Below are positions 35,497-44,064 of a DNA stretch of 64,000 nucleotides, piece by piece. Both the position numbers and the translations under genes were made by a program. How positions within the stretch are numbered: position 1 is the stretch's first letter; each line of letters opens with the position of its first letter. Source of the stretch: JAJFKX01 sp965230265 (GTDB taxonomy: Bacteria > Pseudomonadota > Gammaproteobacteria > Xanthomonadales > Wenzhouxiangellaceae); contig OZ245999.1 of assembly GCA_965230265.1 (NCBI GenBank), positions 1,984,001 to 2,048,000 of the forward strand, written 5' to 3'. The notes under the pieces are model-generated. The model worked only from the letters and a program-made list of their open reading frames with translations, searched no databases and had not been told where the DNA came from.

Positions 35497-35630
35497 GAAT
35501 TCGTCCTAAATACTCCCTTATCAACATCAACCCCATCAATCTGCACTCCAGGCGATATTGCCCACCTGTCTGACTTCTGGCCCATGCTGAAACATGTTCT
35601 GATGATTATGATAGGTACTGGTTAACAGTA

Positions 35631-36038
35631 ATGGATGATATGACAAGCCCTTCTCCAGCCAGAATTATCGGTAGCGCACCGGTGTTGCTGGTAGCAGATG
35701 TGGTCATTTCAGCCAATTACTATCGCGATCAGTTGGGTTTTGAATATGGGCTTTGGGGTGACCCACCCTGTTTTTGTATTTTAAAGCGTGATGATTTTCA
35801 TCTAATGCTGAACAAAACCGATAACACTGAACATATCATTCCACACTGGAAAGTGTCTGATAACTTATGGAATGTGTATTTTTGGGTTGATGATGCAAAA
35901 GCCATGCACCAGGAGTTGAAGCATCGCGGCGCACGTATTGACTATCATTTAAATGAGACAGACTACGGCTGTCTGGAGTTTGGTATTCAGGATATGGATG
36001 GTTATGACATTGCTTTTGGGCAGGTTTTAAATGACTGA
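35631..36038 (+). CDS. VOC-family (glyoxalase/bleomycin resistance fold) protein
   Basis: A 135-residue single VOC module. APVLLVADVVISANYYRDQLGFEY is the typical first beta-alpha-beta unit, then FHLMLNK and WNVYFWVDDAKAMHQELKHRGA, ending ECGIQDMDGYDIAFGQ-like (LEFGIQDMDGYDIAFGQ). The possible metal ligands His and Glu are present in the usual places, but the substrate is unknown. It stands alone after the hvf terminator. Confidence 0.8.
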   Translation: MDDMTSPSPARIIGSAPVLLVADVVISANYYRDQLGFEYGLWGDPPCFCILKRDDFHLMLNKTDNTEHIIPHWKVSDNLWNVYFWVDDAKAMHQELKHRGARIDYHLNETDYGCLEFGIQDMDGYDIAFGQVLND

Positions 36039-36085
36039 TCCATCATTAACCATCACTTTTACTGCTATATAAAGGAGTGTCGAAT

Positions 36086-36298
36086 ATGGATAAATATGAA
36101 AAAGTGGGTTTTACCTGTTTGGGCGTATTGGCGATCCTGTATACCCTGGCCATTGTGGTTGGGACCATTGTGGTATTTCCATTTGGTTTGTTAGGCCTGG
36201 TCGCCTTGATTGGCATTGGCGCACTGGTCATTAAAGTTCTCAAAGAGCGTATCAACAATAAAGAAGATGACTATTACTCCAAAAATGTTGATCAATAA
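36086..36298 (+). CDS. Small two-helix membrane protein, unknown
   Basis: A 70-residue protein with two hydrophobic helices (FTCLGVLAILYTLAIVVGTI and FGLLGLVALIGIGALVI) and a charged tail (KERINNKEDDYYSK). The ATG is chosen because AAGGAG lies 8 bases upstream; a GTG at 36077 would fall inside that signal. It is not recognised as a named family. It lies between VOC and YbjQ-like genes with 40-50 base gaps, possibly one transcript. Confidence 0.65.
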   Translation: MDKYEKVGFTCLGVLAILYTLAIVVGTIVVFPFGLLGLVALIGIGALVIKVLKERINNKEDDYYSKNVDQ

Positions 36299-36340
36299 TT
36301 ACTCCGGTAACCCCATTGACACTAATGACAGAGGCTGACT

Positions 36341-36655
36341 ATGTTGCTAACCACCCAAGACACCTTCGAAGACAAAACCATAGTACAAACCATGGGGCTG
36401 GTACGTGGTAACACGATCCGTGCACGACACCTGGGCAATGACATTGTTGCCAGTTTGCGCAACCTGGTGGGCGGTGAGGTCAGCGAGTACACCAAATTAC
36501 TGGCCGAAGCCCGAGAACAAGCCATCGATCGCATGATCGCCGAAGCCAAACGTATGGGCGCTGATGGTATTGTCTGCCTGCGCTTTACCACCTCGCCGGT
36601 TATGCAAGGCGCAGCGGAATTACTGGCTTATGGTACAGCGGTTAAGCTGGAATAA
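36341..36655 (+). CDS. YbjQ/UPF0145 (heavy-metal-binding-like) family protein
   Basis: A 104-residue protein matching UPF0145: GLVRGNTIRARHLGNDI, then LVGGEVSEYTKLLAEAREQAIDRMIAEAKRMGADGIVCLRF. Family members form ring-like oligomers; a metal role is suggested by name only and is not proved. No metal-binding cysteine or histidine cluster is apparent here (one Cys, one His). AGAGG precedes the ATG. It converges on aspS. Confidence 0.85.
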   Translation: MLLTTQDTFEDKTIVQTMGLVRGNTIRARHLGNDIVASLRNLVGGEVSEYTKLLAEAREQAIDRMIAEAKRMGADGIVCLRFTTSPVMQGAAELLAYGTAVKLE

Positions 36656-36715
36656 GTGATGTTGTGTCTGTGCCCGCCGGTGAACACCAGCAGGCCATCA
36701 GCAAAGGTCTTACTA

Positions 36716-38494
36716 TTAAGAATCTTTGTCGTCGCTTTGAATGGCCACAGCAATCGACAATTCCTGTAACTGGGCTGGGTCTATTGCCGATGGTGCAGAG
36801 GTTAATGGACAGGCCGCTGTCGCTGTTTTAGGGAAGGCAATAACATCGCGTATAGAAGCTTCACCGGCCATCAACGCACTAATCCGATCCAGACCGAAAG
36901 CGATGCCCCCCATCGGCGGGCAGCCATACTTCAGTGCTTCCAGTAAAAAGCCAAAACGCTCCTGCGCTTCTTCGGCAGTGATACCCAGCAATTCGAATAC
37001 CGCCTGCTGCATGTCTGGCCGGTGGATACGGATGGAACCGCCGCCAATTTCAGTGCCATTCAATACCATGTCGTAGCCTCGTGACAATGCGGTCGCTGCG
37101 TTGTCTTTTAAGGTCTCAATATCGTCAACAGTGGCAGCAGTAAACGGATGATGCAAAGCGTAGAAACGCTGGGTTTCTTCATCCCACTCAAACATTGGGA
37201 AATCCACCACCCACAATGGCCGCCAGCCCTGCTCAATCTGACCGGTGTCTTTGGCCGCCTGCAAACGCAAAGCGCCCATCGACTGGTTAACCATGCCCTG
37301 GTCACCGGCACCAAACAACAACAAGTCACCTGCCTGGGCAGCACTGCGTTCAATCAATGCATTAATAATGTCATCATTAAGAAACTTGGCAATGGGCGAT
37401 TGCACACCCTCCACCCCCTGCCCGGTTTGTTTAACCTTAATCCAAGCCAGGCCTTTGGCGCCGTATTTGGCCACAAACGCGGTGTATTCATCGATTTGCT
37501 TACGACTGAACTCGGCAGCCCCTGGCACACGCAGCACGGCCACTCGACCACTGGCATCTTTGGCCGGGCCTGAAAACACCTTAAAGTCGCAATCGGCAAC
37601 AATCTCATCAACCGTTACCAGCTCCGTGGCAATACGCAGATCAGGTTTATCCGAACCATAACGTTGCATGGCTTCATGCCAGCTCATCCGTGGAAAATCG
37701 GGCAGATCAACATCAAGTACCTGCTTAAAACAATCTTTAATCAAAGCTTCAGCCATGCTTTGGACATCGGCTTCTTCCACGAAGGCCATCTCGATATCCA
37801 GCTGGGTAAACTCCGGCTGGCGATCCGCACGTAGATCTTCATCACGGAAACAACGGGCAATCTGATAATAGCGATCCATACCCCCCATCATCAGCAATTG
37901 TTTGAACAACTGTGGTGACTGCGGCAAAGCATAAAACTTGCCAGGGTTCACACGTGAAGGCAACAGATAATCACGTGCCCCCTCAGGGGTGGCCTTGGTC
38001 AAAACCGGCGTTTCAACATCCTGGAAATCCAGATTGTCCAGGTGCTGACGAATAGCTCGAGTCAGACGGGTGCGTAAACGCAGATTGTTCTGCATCCGCT
38101 GGCGACGCATGTCCAGGTAGCGATAGCGCAGTCGAACCTCTTCGCTGTCTTCGTCCGACATTAACAAAGGCAAAGGGTCAGCGGCATTCAATATTTCCAG
38201 TTGATCGCCAACAATCTCAACTTTGCCAGTACGCATATCCGCATTCCACTGACTTTCAGGACGCATACGCACTTCACCGGTAACCCGAATACAAAATTCA
38301 TTGCGCAGCTTTTCAGCCACCGCAAATGCACTTTGATTATCGGGTTCAATCACCACCTGTACTACACCGTGGTGGTCGCGCAGACCAATAAACACCAGAC
38401 CACCCAAGTCTCGCCGCCGTTGTACCCAGCCACACAAAGTGACTGTCTGTCCAGCCAGGTTCTCGTCAACTAATCCGCAAAAATGTGTTCGCAT
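36716..38494 (-). CDS. aspS: Aspartyl-tRNA synthetase
   Basis: Class II synthetase of the bacterial type, 592 residues. The N-terminal OB fold (GWVQRRRDLGGLVFIGLRDH) binds the anticodon; motif 2 is FRDEDLRADRQPEFTQLD; the bacterial GAD insertion occupies the middle; motif 3 is GLDRI near the C-terminus. Whether it is the discriminating or non-discriminating (Asp/Asn) type cannot be judged from this window. It is followed downstream by convergent genes and preceded by the FmdB-type gene. Confidence 0.96.
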   Translation of the reverse strand: MRTHFCGLVDENLAGQTVTLCGWVQRRRDLGGLVFIGLRDHHGVVQVVIEPDNQSAFAVAEKLRNEFCIRVTGEVRMRPESQWNADMRTGKVEIVGDQLEILNAADPLPLLMSDEDSEEVRLRYRYLDMRRQRMQNNLRLRTRLTRAIRQHLDNLDFQDVETPVLTKATPEGARDYLLPSRVNPGKFYALPQSPQLFKQLLMMGGMDRYYQIARCFRDEDLRADRQPEFTQLDIEMAFVEEADVQSMAEALIKDCFKQVLDVDLPDFPRMSWHEAMQRYGSDKPDLRIATELVTVDEIVADCDFKVFSGPAKDASGRVAVLRVPGAAEFSRKQIDEYTAFVAKYGAKGLAWIKVKQTGQGVEGVQSPIAKFLNDDIINALIERSAAQAGDLLLFGAGDQGMVNQSMGALRLQAAKDTGQIEQGWRPLWVVDFPMFEWDEETQRFYALHHPFTAATVDDIETLKDNAATALSRGYDMVLNGTEIGGGSIRIHRPDMQQAVFELLGITAEEAQERFGFLLEALKYGCPPMGGIAFGLDRISALMAGEASIRDVIAFPKTATAACPLTSAPSAIDPAQLQELSIAVAIQSDDKDS

Positions 38495-38530
38495 GGGTCG
38501 TCCTGTTGTCTTTTATCTATCTGTCATTGC

Positions 38531-38902
38531 CTAGGCAGCACTGGAAGCTGTCGTGCTGGTCTTGCTGTCTTTGTTTTTGTCCGGTTTGCTGGTGCTGGCC
38601 GATGCAACACTTTGACTGTCTGTCGACTTTTTACCGTCACTGCCGGCATCGCTGCTTTTACTCGATGACTTATCATTTGGCTTGGCGCCATCTGAGCCTT
38701 CCGCCAGATTGCGTTTACCCTCTTTCTTGAAATCGGTTTCATACCAGCCCGAGCCTTTCAAGCGAAAAGCCGCTGCAGAAATCAGTTTTTTCAAAGCCGG
38801 CTTTTCGCAAGATGGACAATCCACCAACGGCGCATCACTCATCCGCTGCAGTTTTTCCATCTCGTGGCCGCAATCCTGACATTGGTATTCATAAATTGGC
38901 AT
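38531..38902 (-). CDS. FmdB-family zinc ribbon protein
   Basis: A 123-residue protein with an N-terminal zinc ribbon: MPIYEYQCQDCGHEMEKLQ and then DCPSCEKPALKKLISAAAFRLKGSGWYETDFK. The four cysteines are in two C-x-x-C knuckles. After residue 65 it is a low-complexity Ser/Lys/Asp/Thr tail, common in the family. The start at MPIYEYQC is the family start; the frame extends 22 codons upstream. It lies just upstream of aspS, a frequent association. Confidence 0.88.
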   Translation of the reverse strand: MPIYEYQCQDCGHEMEKLQRMSDAPLVDCPSCEKPALKKLISAAAFRLKGSGWYETDFKKEGKRNLAEGSDGAKPNDKSSSKSSDAGSDGKKSTDSQSVASASTSKPDKNKDSKTSTTASSAA

Positions 38903-39018
38903 GGCTGCATTCCATCCACAACAATTGTTACAACTGGCCAGTATGGGGGCAAAGCGCTTGAAAGCCAATTACCTGGATGCGTTAAACTATGGTTTTCGCG
39001 CAACCTCTAGAGACCATT

Positions 39019-40752
39019 ATGAAATTGAATAACGGCCGGATTTTCACTTTACTGCTGATTGTGCTGCTTACTCTGACCATCGCCGCCTGTCAGCAGGCAG
39101 AACCACCCGCTGACAAGCCTGCTGCAGCGACTGCAAATGACAACAGCAATAGCGCTACCAGTCAACCGACCGAACCTGCGGGTATACAGGCTGTTGAGGG
39201 TTTTGATCGCAATCGTCTGGGTATTTATGTGCCTGTACGTCTGACAGCTGATATTGATCATCTGAACGACAACCAACGACACATGTTGGTGAAACTCATC
39301 GAGGCCAGCAAAATCATGGATGATCTCTATTGGAAACAGGCTTACGGTGAACCTGGCCCGCTGCTTAACAATATTGATGACGCTGCGCTGCGCCGCTTTG
39401 CTGATATTAACTATGGCCCGTGGGACCGTCTGGATGGAGATAGGCCGTTTATCGCTGATGTTGGTCCCAAGCCGGAGGGCGCACAGTTTTACCCGGCAGA
39501 TATGAGCAAAGCCGAGTTTGAAGCCTGGGATAACCCCGACAAAACCGGTTTATATTCTCTGGTGAGACGCAATTCATCGGGTGATTTGCATTTGCACTAT
39601 TATCACGAGGCCTATGCCGGACCATTGAAAAGTGCGGCCGATTTACTGCGCGAAGCTGCTGAACTGGCTGAAGACCCCGGTTTCGCCAATTATCTGAACC
39701 TGCGCGCATCTGCATTGGTCACCAGCGATTACCAGATCAGCGATCTGGCATGGATGGATATGAAGGACAACCCCATCGAACTGGTGATTGGACCCATCGA
39801 AACCTATGAAGACCTGCTGTATGGCTATCGTGCGGCGTTTGAATCCTATGTGCTAATTAAGGACCTGGAGTGGAGTGAACGTCTGGCGCGTTTTGCCCAG
39901 TACCTACCAGAACTGCAGCGCAACCTGCCGGTGGATGACGCCTACAAACAGGAAACACCAGGCAGCGACGCCGATCTAAATGCCTACGATGTGATCTATT
40001 ACGCCGGACACAGCAATGCCGGTTCCAAAACCATCGCCATCAACCTGCCCAATGACGAGCAGGTGCAACTGCAGAAAGGCACGCGCCGCCTGCAACTCAA
40101 AAACGCGATGCGCGCCAAGTTCGACAAGATTCTGGTGCCCATCAGCGAAGCCCTGATTGTCGAAGAGCAGCGTCCGCACGTCACCTTCGATGCCTTCTTC
40201 GCCAACACCATGTTCCATGAAGTGGCTCATGGTCTGGGCATTAAAAACACGGTCAATAACAATGGCACTGTCCGTGAAGCACTGAAAGAACATGCCTCAC
40301 CTTTTGAAGAAGGCAAAGCCGATATTCTTGGCTTGTACATGATTCAACAACTGCGCGCCAATGGTGAGGTTACCGAAGGTGAGCTACTGGATAATTACGT
40401 CACCTTTATGGCCGGCATCTTCCGCTCCATCCGCTTTGGTGCTTCCAGCGCTCACGGTCGGGCCAATCTGGTGCGGTTTAATTACTTCCGTGATCAAGGG
40501 GCGTTTACCCGAAATGCCGATACTGGCGAATACAGTATTAATGTACAAAACTTTGAAAGTGCGATTGAGTCACTCAGCCGTTTACTGCTAACCATTCAAG
40601 GCGATGGTGATTACGCGACTGCAGGCCAGCTATTGGCAGAAAAAGGCAATATTCCACCTGATCTGCAAAGTGATCTGGACCGGTTATCAGAGCAATCCAT
40701 ACCGGTTGATATTGTGTTTGAACAAGGTGTGGATGTGGCGGGTTTAAATTAA
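39019..40752 (+). CDS. M49 (dipeptidyl-peptidase III)-like zinc peptidase lipoprotein
   Basis: A 577-residue lipoprotein: signal peptide with lipobox TIAAC near residue 20 (start at MKLNNGR). Mid-protein MFHEVAHGLG supplies a HEXXH zinc site, and about 50 residues later EEGKAD supplies the M49-type EExxA[E/D] third ligand. Classical DPP III has HEXXGH with an extra residue; here the shorter pentapeptide is seen. Substrate is unknown, presumably small peptides in the periplasm. It is divergent from the FmdB gene by about 115 bases. Confidence 0.75.
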   Translation: MKLNNGRIFTLLLIVLLTLTIAACQQAEPPADKPAAATANDNSNSATSQPTEPAGIQAVEGFDRNRLGIYVPVRLTADIDHLNDNQRHMLVKLIEASKIMDDLYWKQAYGEPGPLLNNIDDAALRRFADINYGPWDRLDGDRPFIADVGPKPEGAQFYPADMSKAEFEAWDNPDKTGLYSLVRRNSSGDLHLHYYHEAYAGPLKSAADLLREAAELAEDPGFANYLNLRASALVTSDYQISDLAWMDMKDNPIELVIGPIETYEDLLYGYRAAFESYVLIKDLEWSERLARFAQYLPELQRNLPVDDAYKQETPGSDADLNAYDVIYYAGHSNAGSKTIAINLPNDEQVQLQKGTRRLQLKNAMRAKFDKILVPISEALIVEEQRPHVTFDAFFANTMFHEVAHGLGIKNTVNNNGTVREALKEHASPFEEGKADILGLYMIQQLRANGEVTEGELLDNYVTFMAGIFRSIRFGASSAHGRANLVRFNYFRDQGAFTRNADTGEYSINVQNFESAIESLSRLLLTIQGDGDYATAGQLLAEKGNIPPDLQSDLDRLSEQSIPVDIVFEQGVDVAGLN

Positions 40753-40826
40753 ACCGCTGATAGCCTGAACAGATCTTTCACCAGCACACAGGGTGTTCGG
40801 CTACTAAAATATATCGACCAGTCATT

Positions 40827-40856
40827 GTCGGATTACGGCCAAAGGCCTAATCCGAC
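40827..40856. repeat. REP-like palindrome
   Basis: GTCGGATTACGGCC and GGCCTAATCCGAC pair around AAA with one bulged base. The outer sequence (TCGGATTA...TAATCCGACCTAC) is of the dispersed palindromic type found in intergenic DNA of many proteobacteria. It lies between the M49-like gene and the convergent secreted protein gene, so it might also act as a two-way transcription end. Confidence 0.6.
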
Positions 40857-40943
40857 CTACAGTTGCTGTACCCAAATAAACCGGGATATTGGGGTACTGC
40901 CAAAATTAAATTCATCGGCTGTAATGGGCTATAACTTATGTGC

Positions 40944-41933
40944 CTATTGCAGCTCCTCAAACCCACTGAGTAAAATAATTTCTTCACCATCGAATAACGC
41001 CAAATCATTGTTATTGATCACACCGTTGTTATCCAAATCCGCAGCCAGGTTATAAGCATCATCTTCAAGCCCCAAACCCAGCTGGGCTTCAATTAATAAT
41101 CGATCATCCATATTCACCACCCGGTCACCATTCACATCACCAAATGGCAGCGGGTCAGAGCGCGTTGCAGTAAACCGAAACATTTGCTGGTCTTGTGAGC
41201 CCAATGGAGCGCGCGTTTGCAGCAGAAAAAATGCCACAAACTCATTAGGATTCAGAAAGGTTGTCTCACCCAACATATCCTGATTGAAATTAATGTCAGA
41301 ACCGGGGAATGAAGCAAACGCACCATTGGGATCGGGGTCAATCCGCCGAAAAACCACCTGCACACCATTTTCAAATACGCCCTGAAAAAACAAGCCGCCT
41401 GGATCAGTAATTCTTAGTGTATTACCGTCAGTGGTGAGCACCAGCAGTTCATTGGCCGGTGCGCTTATTGCACCGGTCTCCGGATTAATGCTTTGCAGTA
41501 CATTATCCCAGTCGCCGGCCAGTATGGGGTTGGCAGGTCTGGGGCTATCCAGTTGTAACGGGAAATCAACCGTCGTCATCGGTGCCCGGTTATTGACGAA
41601 GGTAAAATCCGTCCCACCCAGGTTCGGCATAATGATGTAGTTATCGGGGTCAGAAAAACTGCCATCGCCTACTCCACCATCCAGAGTAATGGTTCCATCG
41701 GGCGTAATGGTGGCATTAAAGCCGCCACCAAAAATATCATTCAAGCTGAAGCGGTTGGTACCTGCAATCGGAATGGTCTGAAACCACTCCGTACCAGGGA
41801 AACCACCGCTAAAGCGATTAAAATAAATACCGCGCGGATCAATTGTGTCGCCCGCATGGCTATAAGAGGATGGTAATGTAAAACCCAGGAGCAAATAAAA
41901 GACTAACGTCAGCACAGTGCTGATTGGTTTCAT
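40944..41933 (-). CDS. Secreted protein with C-terminal dockerin-like calcium repeats
   Basis: A 329-residue exported protein with signal peptide (PISTVLTLVFYLLLGFTL, ending near SYSHA). The middle is a beta-rich region with no known match. The C-terminus has two EF-hand/dockerin-like loops: DVNGDRVVNMDDRLLIE and DLDNNGVINNNDLALFD, which fit calcium binding with D-x-N/D-x-D/N spacing. Function unknown; no cohesin or protease partner is nearby. The start at MKPIST is preferred over one five codons upstream. Confidence 0.7.
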   Translation of the reverse strand: MKPISTVLTLVFYLLLGFTLPSSYSHAGDTIDPRGIYFNRFSGGFPGTEWFQTIPIAGTNRFSLNDIFGGGFNATITPDGTITLDGGVGDGSFSDPDNYIIMPNLGGTDFTFVNNRAPMTTVDFPLQLDSPRPANPILAGDWDNVLQSINPETGAISAPANELLVLTTDGNTLRITDPGGLFFQGVFENGVQVVFRRIDPDPNGAFASFPGSDINFNQDMLGETTFLNPNEFVAFFLLQTRAPLGSQDQQMFRFTATRSDPLPFGDVNGDRVVNMDDRLLIEAQLGLGLEDDAYNLAADLDNNGVINNNDLALFDGEEIILLSGFEELQ

Positions 41934-42116
41934 AGCAATGACCTTCAAGAGTGTTTAGCAATCCGCAATCCTTTGCGCTCTATCAACGGCTTTCAGTGAT
42001 ATCAACACAATTCGATTAGCTTCGCCAAAAGTGTAACATCGTCCCCAAAAAATCGATAGCAGCCTCAGCATATTTGGCTGATATAAAAGCCTTGGCACAG
42101 ATGATTCGCAAAGAAC

Positions 42117-42140
42117 CTATTCCCATCTACGCAGGAATAG
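42117..42140. repeat. Short palindromic element upstream of the secreted protein gene
   Basis: CTATTCC and GGAATAG form a perfect pair around CATCTACGCA. The core resembles the common TTCCC...ACGC...GGGAAT intergenic palindromes of proteobacteria. It lies in the 245-base gap after amiC. Confidence 0.4.
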
Positions 42141-42178
42141 CGACTCAGTCGGTCAATCCACTTGGAGAAATCTTGTTG

Positions 42179-43483
42179 CTAAGTACTGGGAATAGTAAGA
42201 ATTGCGCCAACCCGAATTCTATCGGTACGCAATTTATTCACCTTTCTTAGACGATCAACACTGACATGATAGCGGTTGGCAATGGCGCCCAAAGTATCAC
42301 CACTGGCAACAATGTGTCGGCTGGGCTGGCGATTGTTGGCAATCCAGGTACCAGGGGGCGGCATGGTATGAAAATGATCATGAATACCTAAACCAATGGC
42401 TTTCGCCACGCGGCGCTGATGTGCCGGGTCTCTGAGTTTCTTTTCTTCTGCAGGGTTGCTCATAAACGCCGTCTCAACCAGTACACTGGGTACATCTGGC
42501 GAGTGCAATACAGCAAAATTGGCGCGTTCAACATTCGGCTTATGAACTTTTCCAATTTCTTTTAATGAGGTCAAAATAGCACTGGCAACATCATTACTGG
42601 ATTCCAATGTCGCGCTTTGCGATAAATCCATCAGTACTGAAGCCAGTACATCGTCTTTGTCATTTAATTTAACGCCACCAATCAAGTCCGAACGGTTTGC
42701 CCCCTCAGCCAGACGCCTGGCAGCCTCACTGGTCGCACCACGGTTAGATAAAATGTAGACCGAACTGCCACTGGGTTTAGGGCTGTGGAAAGAATCTGCA
42801 TGAATAGAAACAAATAAATCGGCACGTTTGCGACGAGCAATTTCATAACGTTCGGCATGAGCAATATAGTAATCACCTTCACGCACCAAAAAACTTTGTA
42901 TCCCGGGCATCGCATTTAATTCTTTATTTAACGCTTTGGAGATAGCCAGCGTAACGCGTTTTTCCTGGGTTTTGCTTGGCCCAATCGAGCCAGGGTCTTC
43001 ACCGCCATGACCAGCATCTATAGCCACAATAACATCGCGCTCCGGATTCGGATTCCATGTTGGTGCAGGCTCTATGACCGCACCACCGCTTTCCGGAAAT
43101 AAATCAATCACCAGACGATGACCATGTTCCCCTGCAGGATCGAGCAAAAAACTCTTAGGCTTGGCGGCCTCTGCCAAATCAAATACCACTCTCAAGTTAT
43201 CTTGCGCGCGAATGCCATGGCGAACACGTTTTAAAGAGCCGCTAGAACGGTCATCAGGCAAATGAATCTTGCCTGTCAGTTCAGAGCGTTTCAGATCAAT
43301 AACCACACGGCTTGGGTTATCCAAAGTAAAAATCTGATAATCAACACTGCCGTCCAAATCCAGTACTGCACGGGTTTTATCAGGCGCAGCCCAGATACGG
43401 AAATCCTTTACCTCAGCAGCCCTGGATGGGGCAGACACCAAGATAAAACACAGAACCAGATTGAGCAAAACGACGCGGCGCAT
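42179..43483 (-). CDS. amiC: N-acetylmuramoyl-L-alanine amidase (AmiC/AmiB type) with AMIN and LysM domains
   Basis: Periplasmic zinc amidase that splits septal peptidoglycan. It has 434 residues: signal peptide, AMIN domain (about 25-125), Amidase_3 domain with zinc ligands in IDAGHGGEDPG, SIHADSF and the catalytic VLVETAFMSN, and a C-terminal LysM (HIVASGDTLGAIANRYHVSVDRL). Such enzymes need a LytM activator; an NlpD of that kind is at 10036-10995. It lies after tsaE as in E. coli, but mutL, its usual downstream partner, does not follow. Confidence 0.93.
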   Translation of the reverse strand: MRRVVLLNLVLCFILVSAPSRAAEVKDFRIWAAPDKTRAVLDLDGSVDYQIFTLDNPSRVVIDLKRSELTGKIHLPDDRSSGSLKRVRHGIRAQDNLRVVFDLAEAAKPKSFLLDPAGEHGHRLVIDLFPESGGAVIEPAPTWNPNPERDVIVAIDAGHGGEDPGSIGPSKTQEKRVTLAISKALNKELNAMPGIQSFLVREGDYYIAHAERYEIARRKRADLFVSIHADSFHSPKPSGSSVYILSNRGATSEAARRLAEGANRSDLIGGVKLNDKDDVLASVLMDLSQSATLESSNDVASAILTSLKEIGKVHKPNVERANFAVLHSPDVPSVLVETAFMSNPAEEKKLRDPAHQRRVAKAIGLGIHDHFHTMPPPGTWIANNRQPSRHIVASGDTLGAIANRYHVSVDRLRKVNKLRTDRIRVGAILTIPST

Positions 43484-43593
43484 TGTTTCTTAATCGTTTT
43501 TCGCTGCTTAAACTGCCTTAATAATGCAACGAAAATTATCGTTTTTCAAGGTTTTTCCTTTAAAAATCCGCCACCTGGGGAATGTTCCTAAAG

Positions 43594-44064
43594 TTATTGA
43601 TCACTAAATAAGCCCAATTGAGCAAGTTTTGACTGCGGATTAACCAGCACAACTTCGACCGATCTTTCTACCGAACCACCACTGAAAAGGATTTCCAAAT
43701 CCGCTGAAGGCAGCACGCCTTTGCCTTTGTCAGGCCATTCAACCAGCAACAGGCTATGCTGATCATGTAAATCACGCAGCCCCAGATACTCGAGTTCCTC
43801 CGGGTCTTCCAGGCGATATAAATCCAAATGCAGCACTTGCAGTTGTCCTATCGCATATTGCTCCAGCAAACCATAGGTAGGGCTCTTGACTCGTCCGGTA
43901 TAACCCAACGATGCCAATAAAAACTGCGCCAAAGTGGTTTTCCCCATCCCCAAATCACCCTGCAGATAAATCACCTGACCTGTCAGCAATCCCGGATCAG
44001 CAGCAAGCGCCATAGCCAATTGCCGGGTGTCTTCTAAGCGGACCAGTGATCGTTGCACCCTCAC
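43594..44064 (-). CDS. tsaE: tRNA threonylcarbamoyladenosine biosynthesis ATPase TsaE
   Basis: P-loop ATPase of the t6A tRNA modification pathway with TsaB and TsaD. It has 156 residues. Walker A is GDLGMGKTTLAQ; VKSPTYGLLEQY and HLDLYRLEDPEELEYLGL are family motifs, as is LLVEWPDKG. Its ATG overlaps the nnr stop by 4 bases. Confidence 0.94.
   Translation of the reverse strand: MRVQRSLVRLEDTRQLAMALAADPGLLTGQVIYLQGDLGMGKTTLAQFLLASLGYTGRVKSPTYGLLEQYAIGQLQVLHLDLYRLEDPEELEYLGLRDLHDQHSLLLVEWPDKGKGVLPSADLEILFSGGSVERSVEVVLVNPQSKLAQLGLFSDQ

Noticed and set aside
38903..38968. 22-codon upstream extension of the FmdB-type gene
   Set aside because: The family start MPIYEY is inside, and the extension is Cys-rich nonsense without a ribosome-binding site.
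42179..43483. amiC labelled amiB
   Set aside because: The gene position matches E. coli amiB, but the AMIN-Amidase_3 set with NlpD in the same genome fits AmiC use in organisms with one such amidase; the two names cannot be separated firmly by eye.
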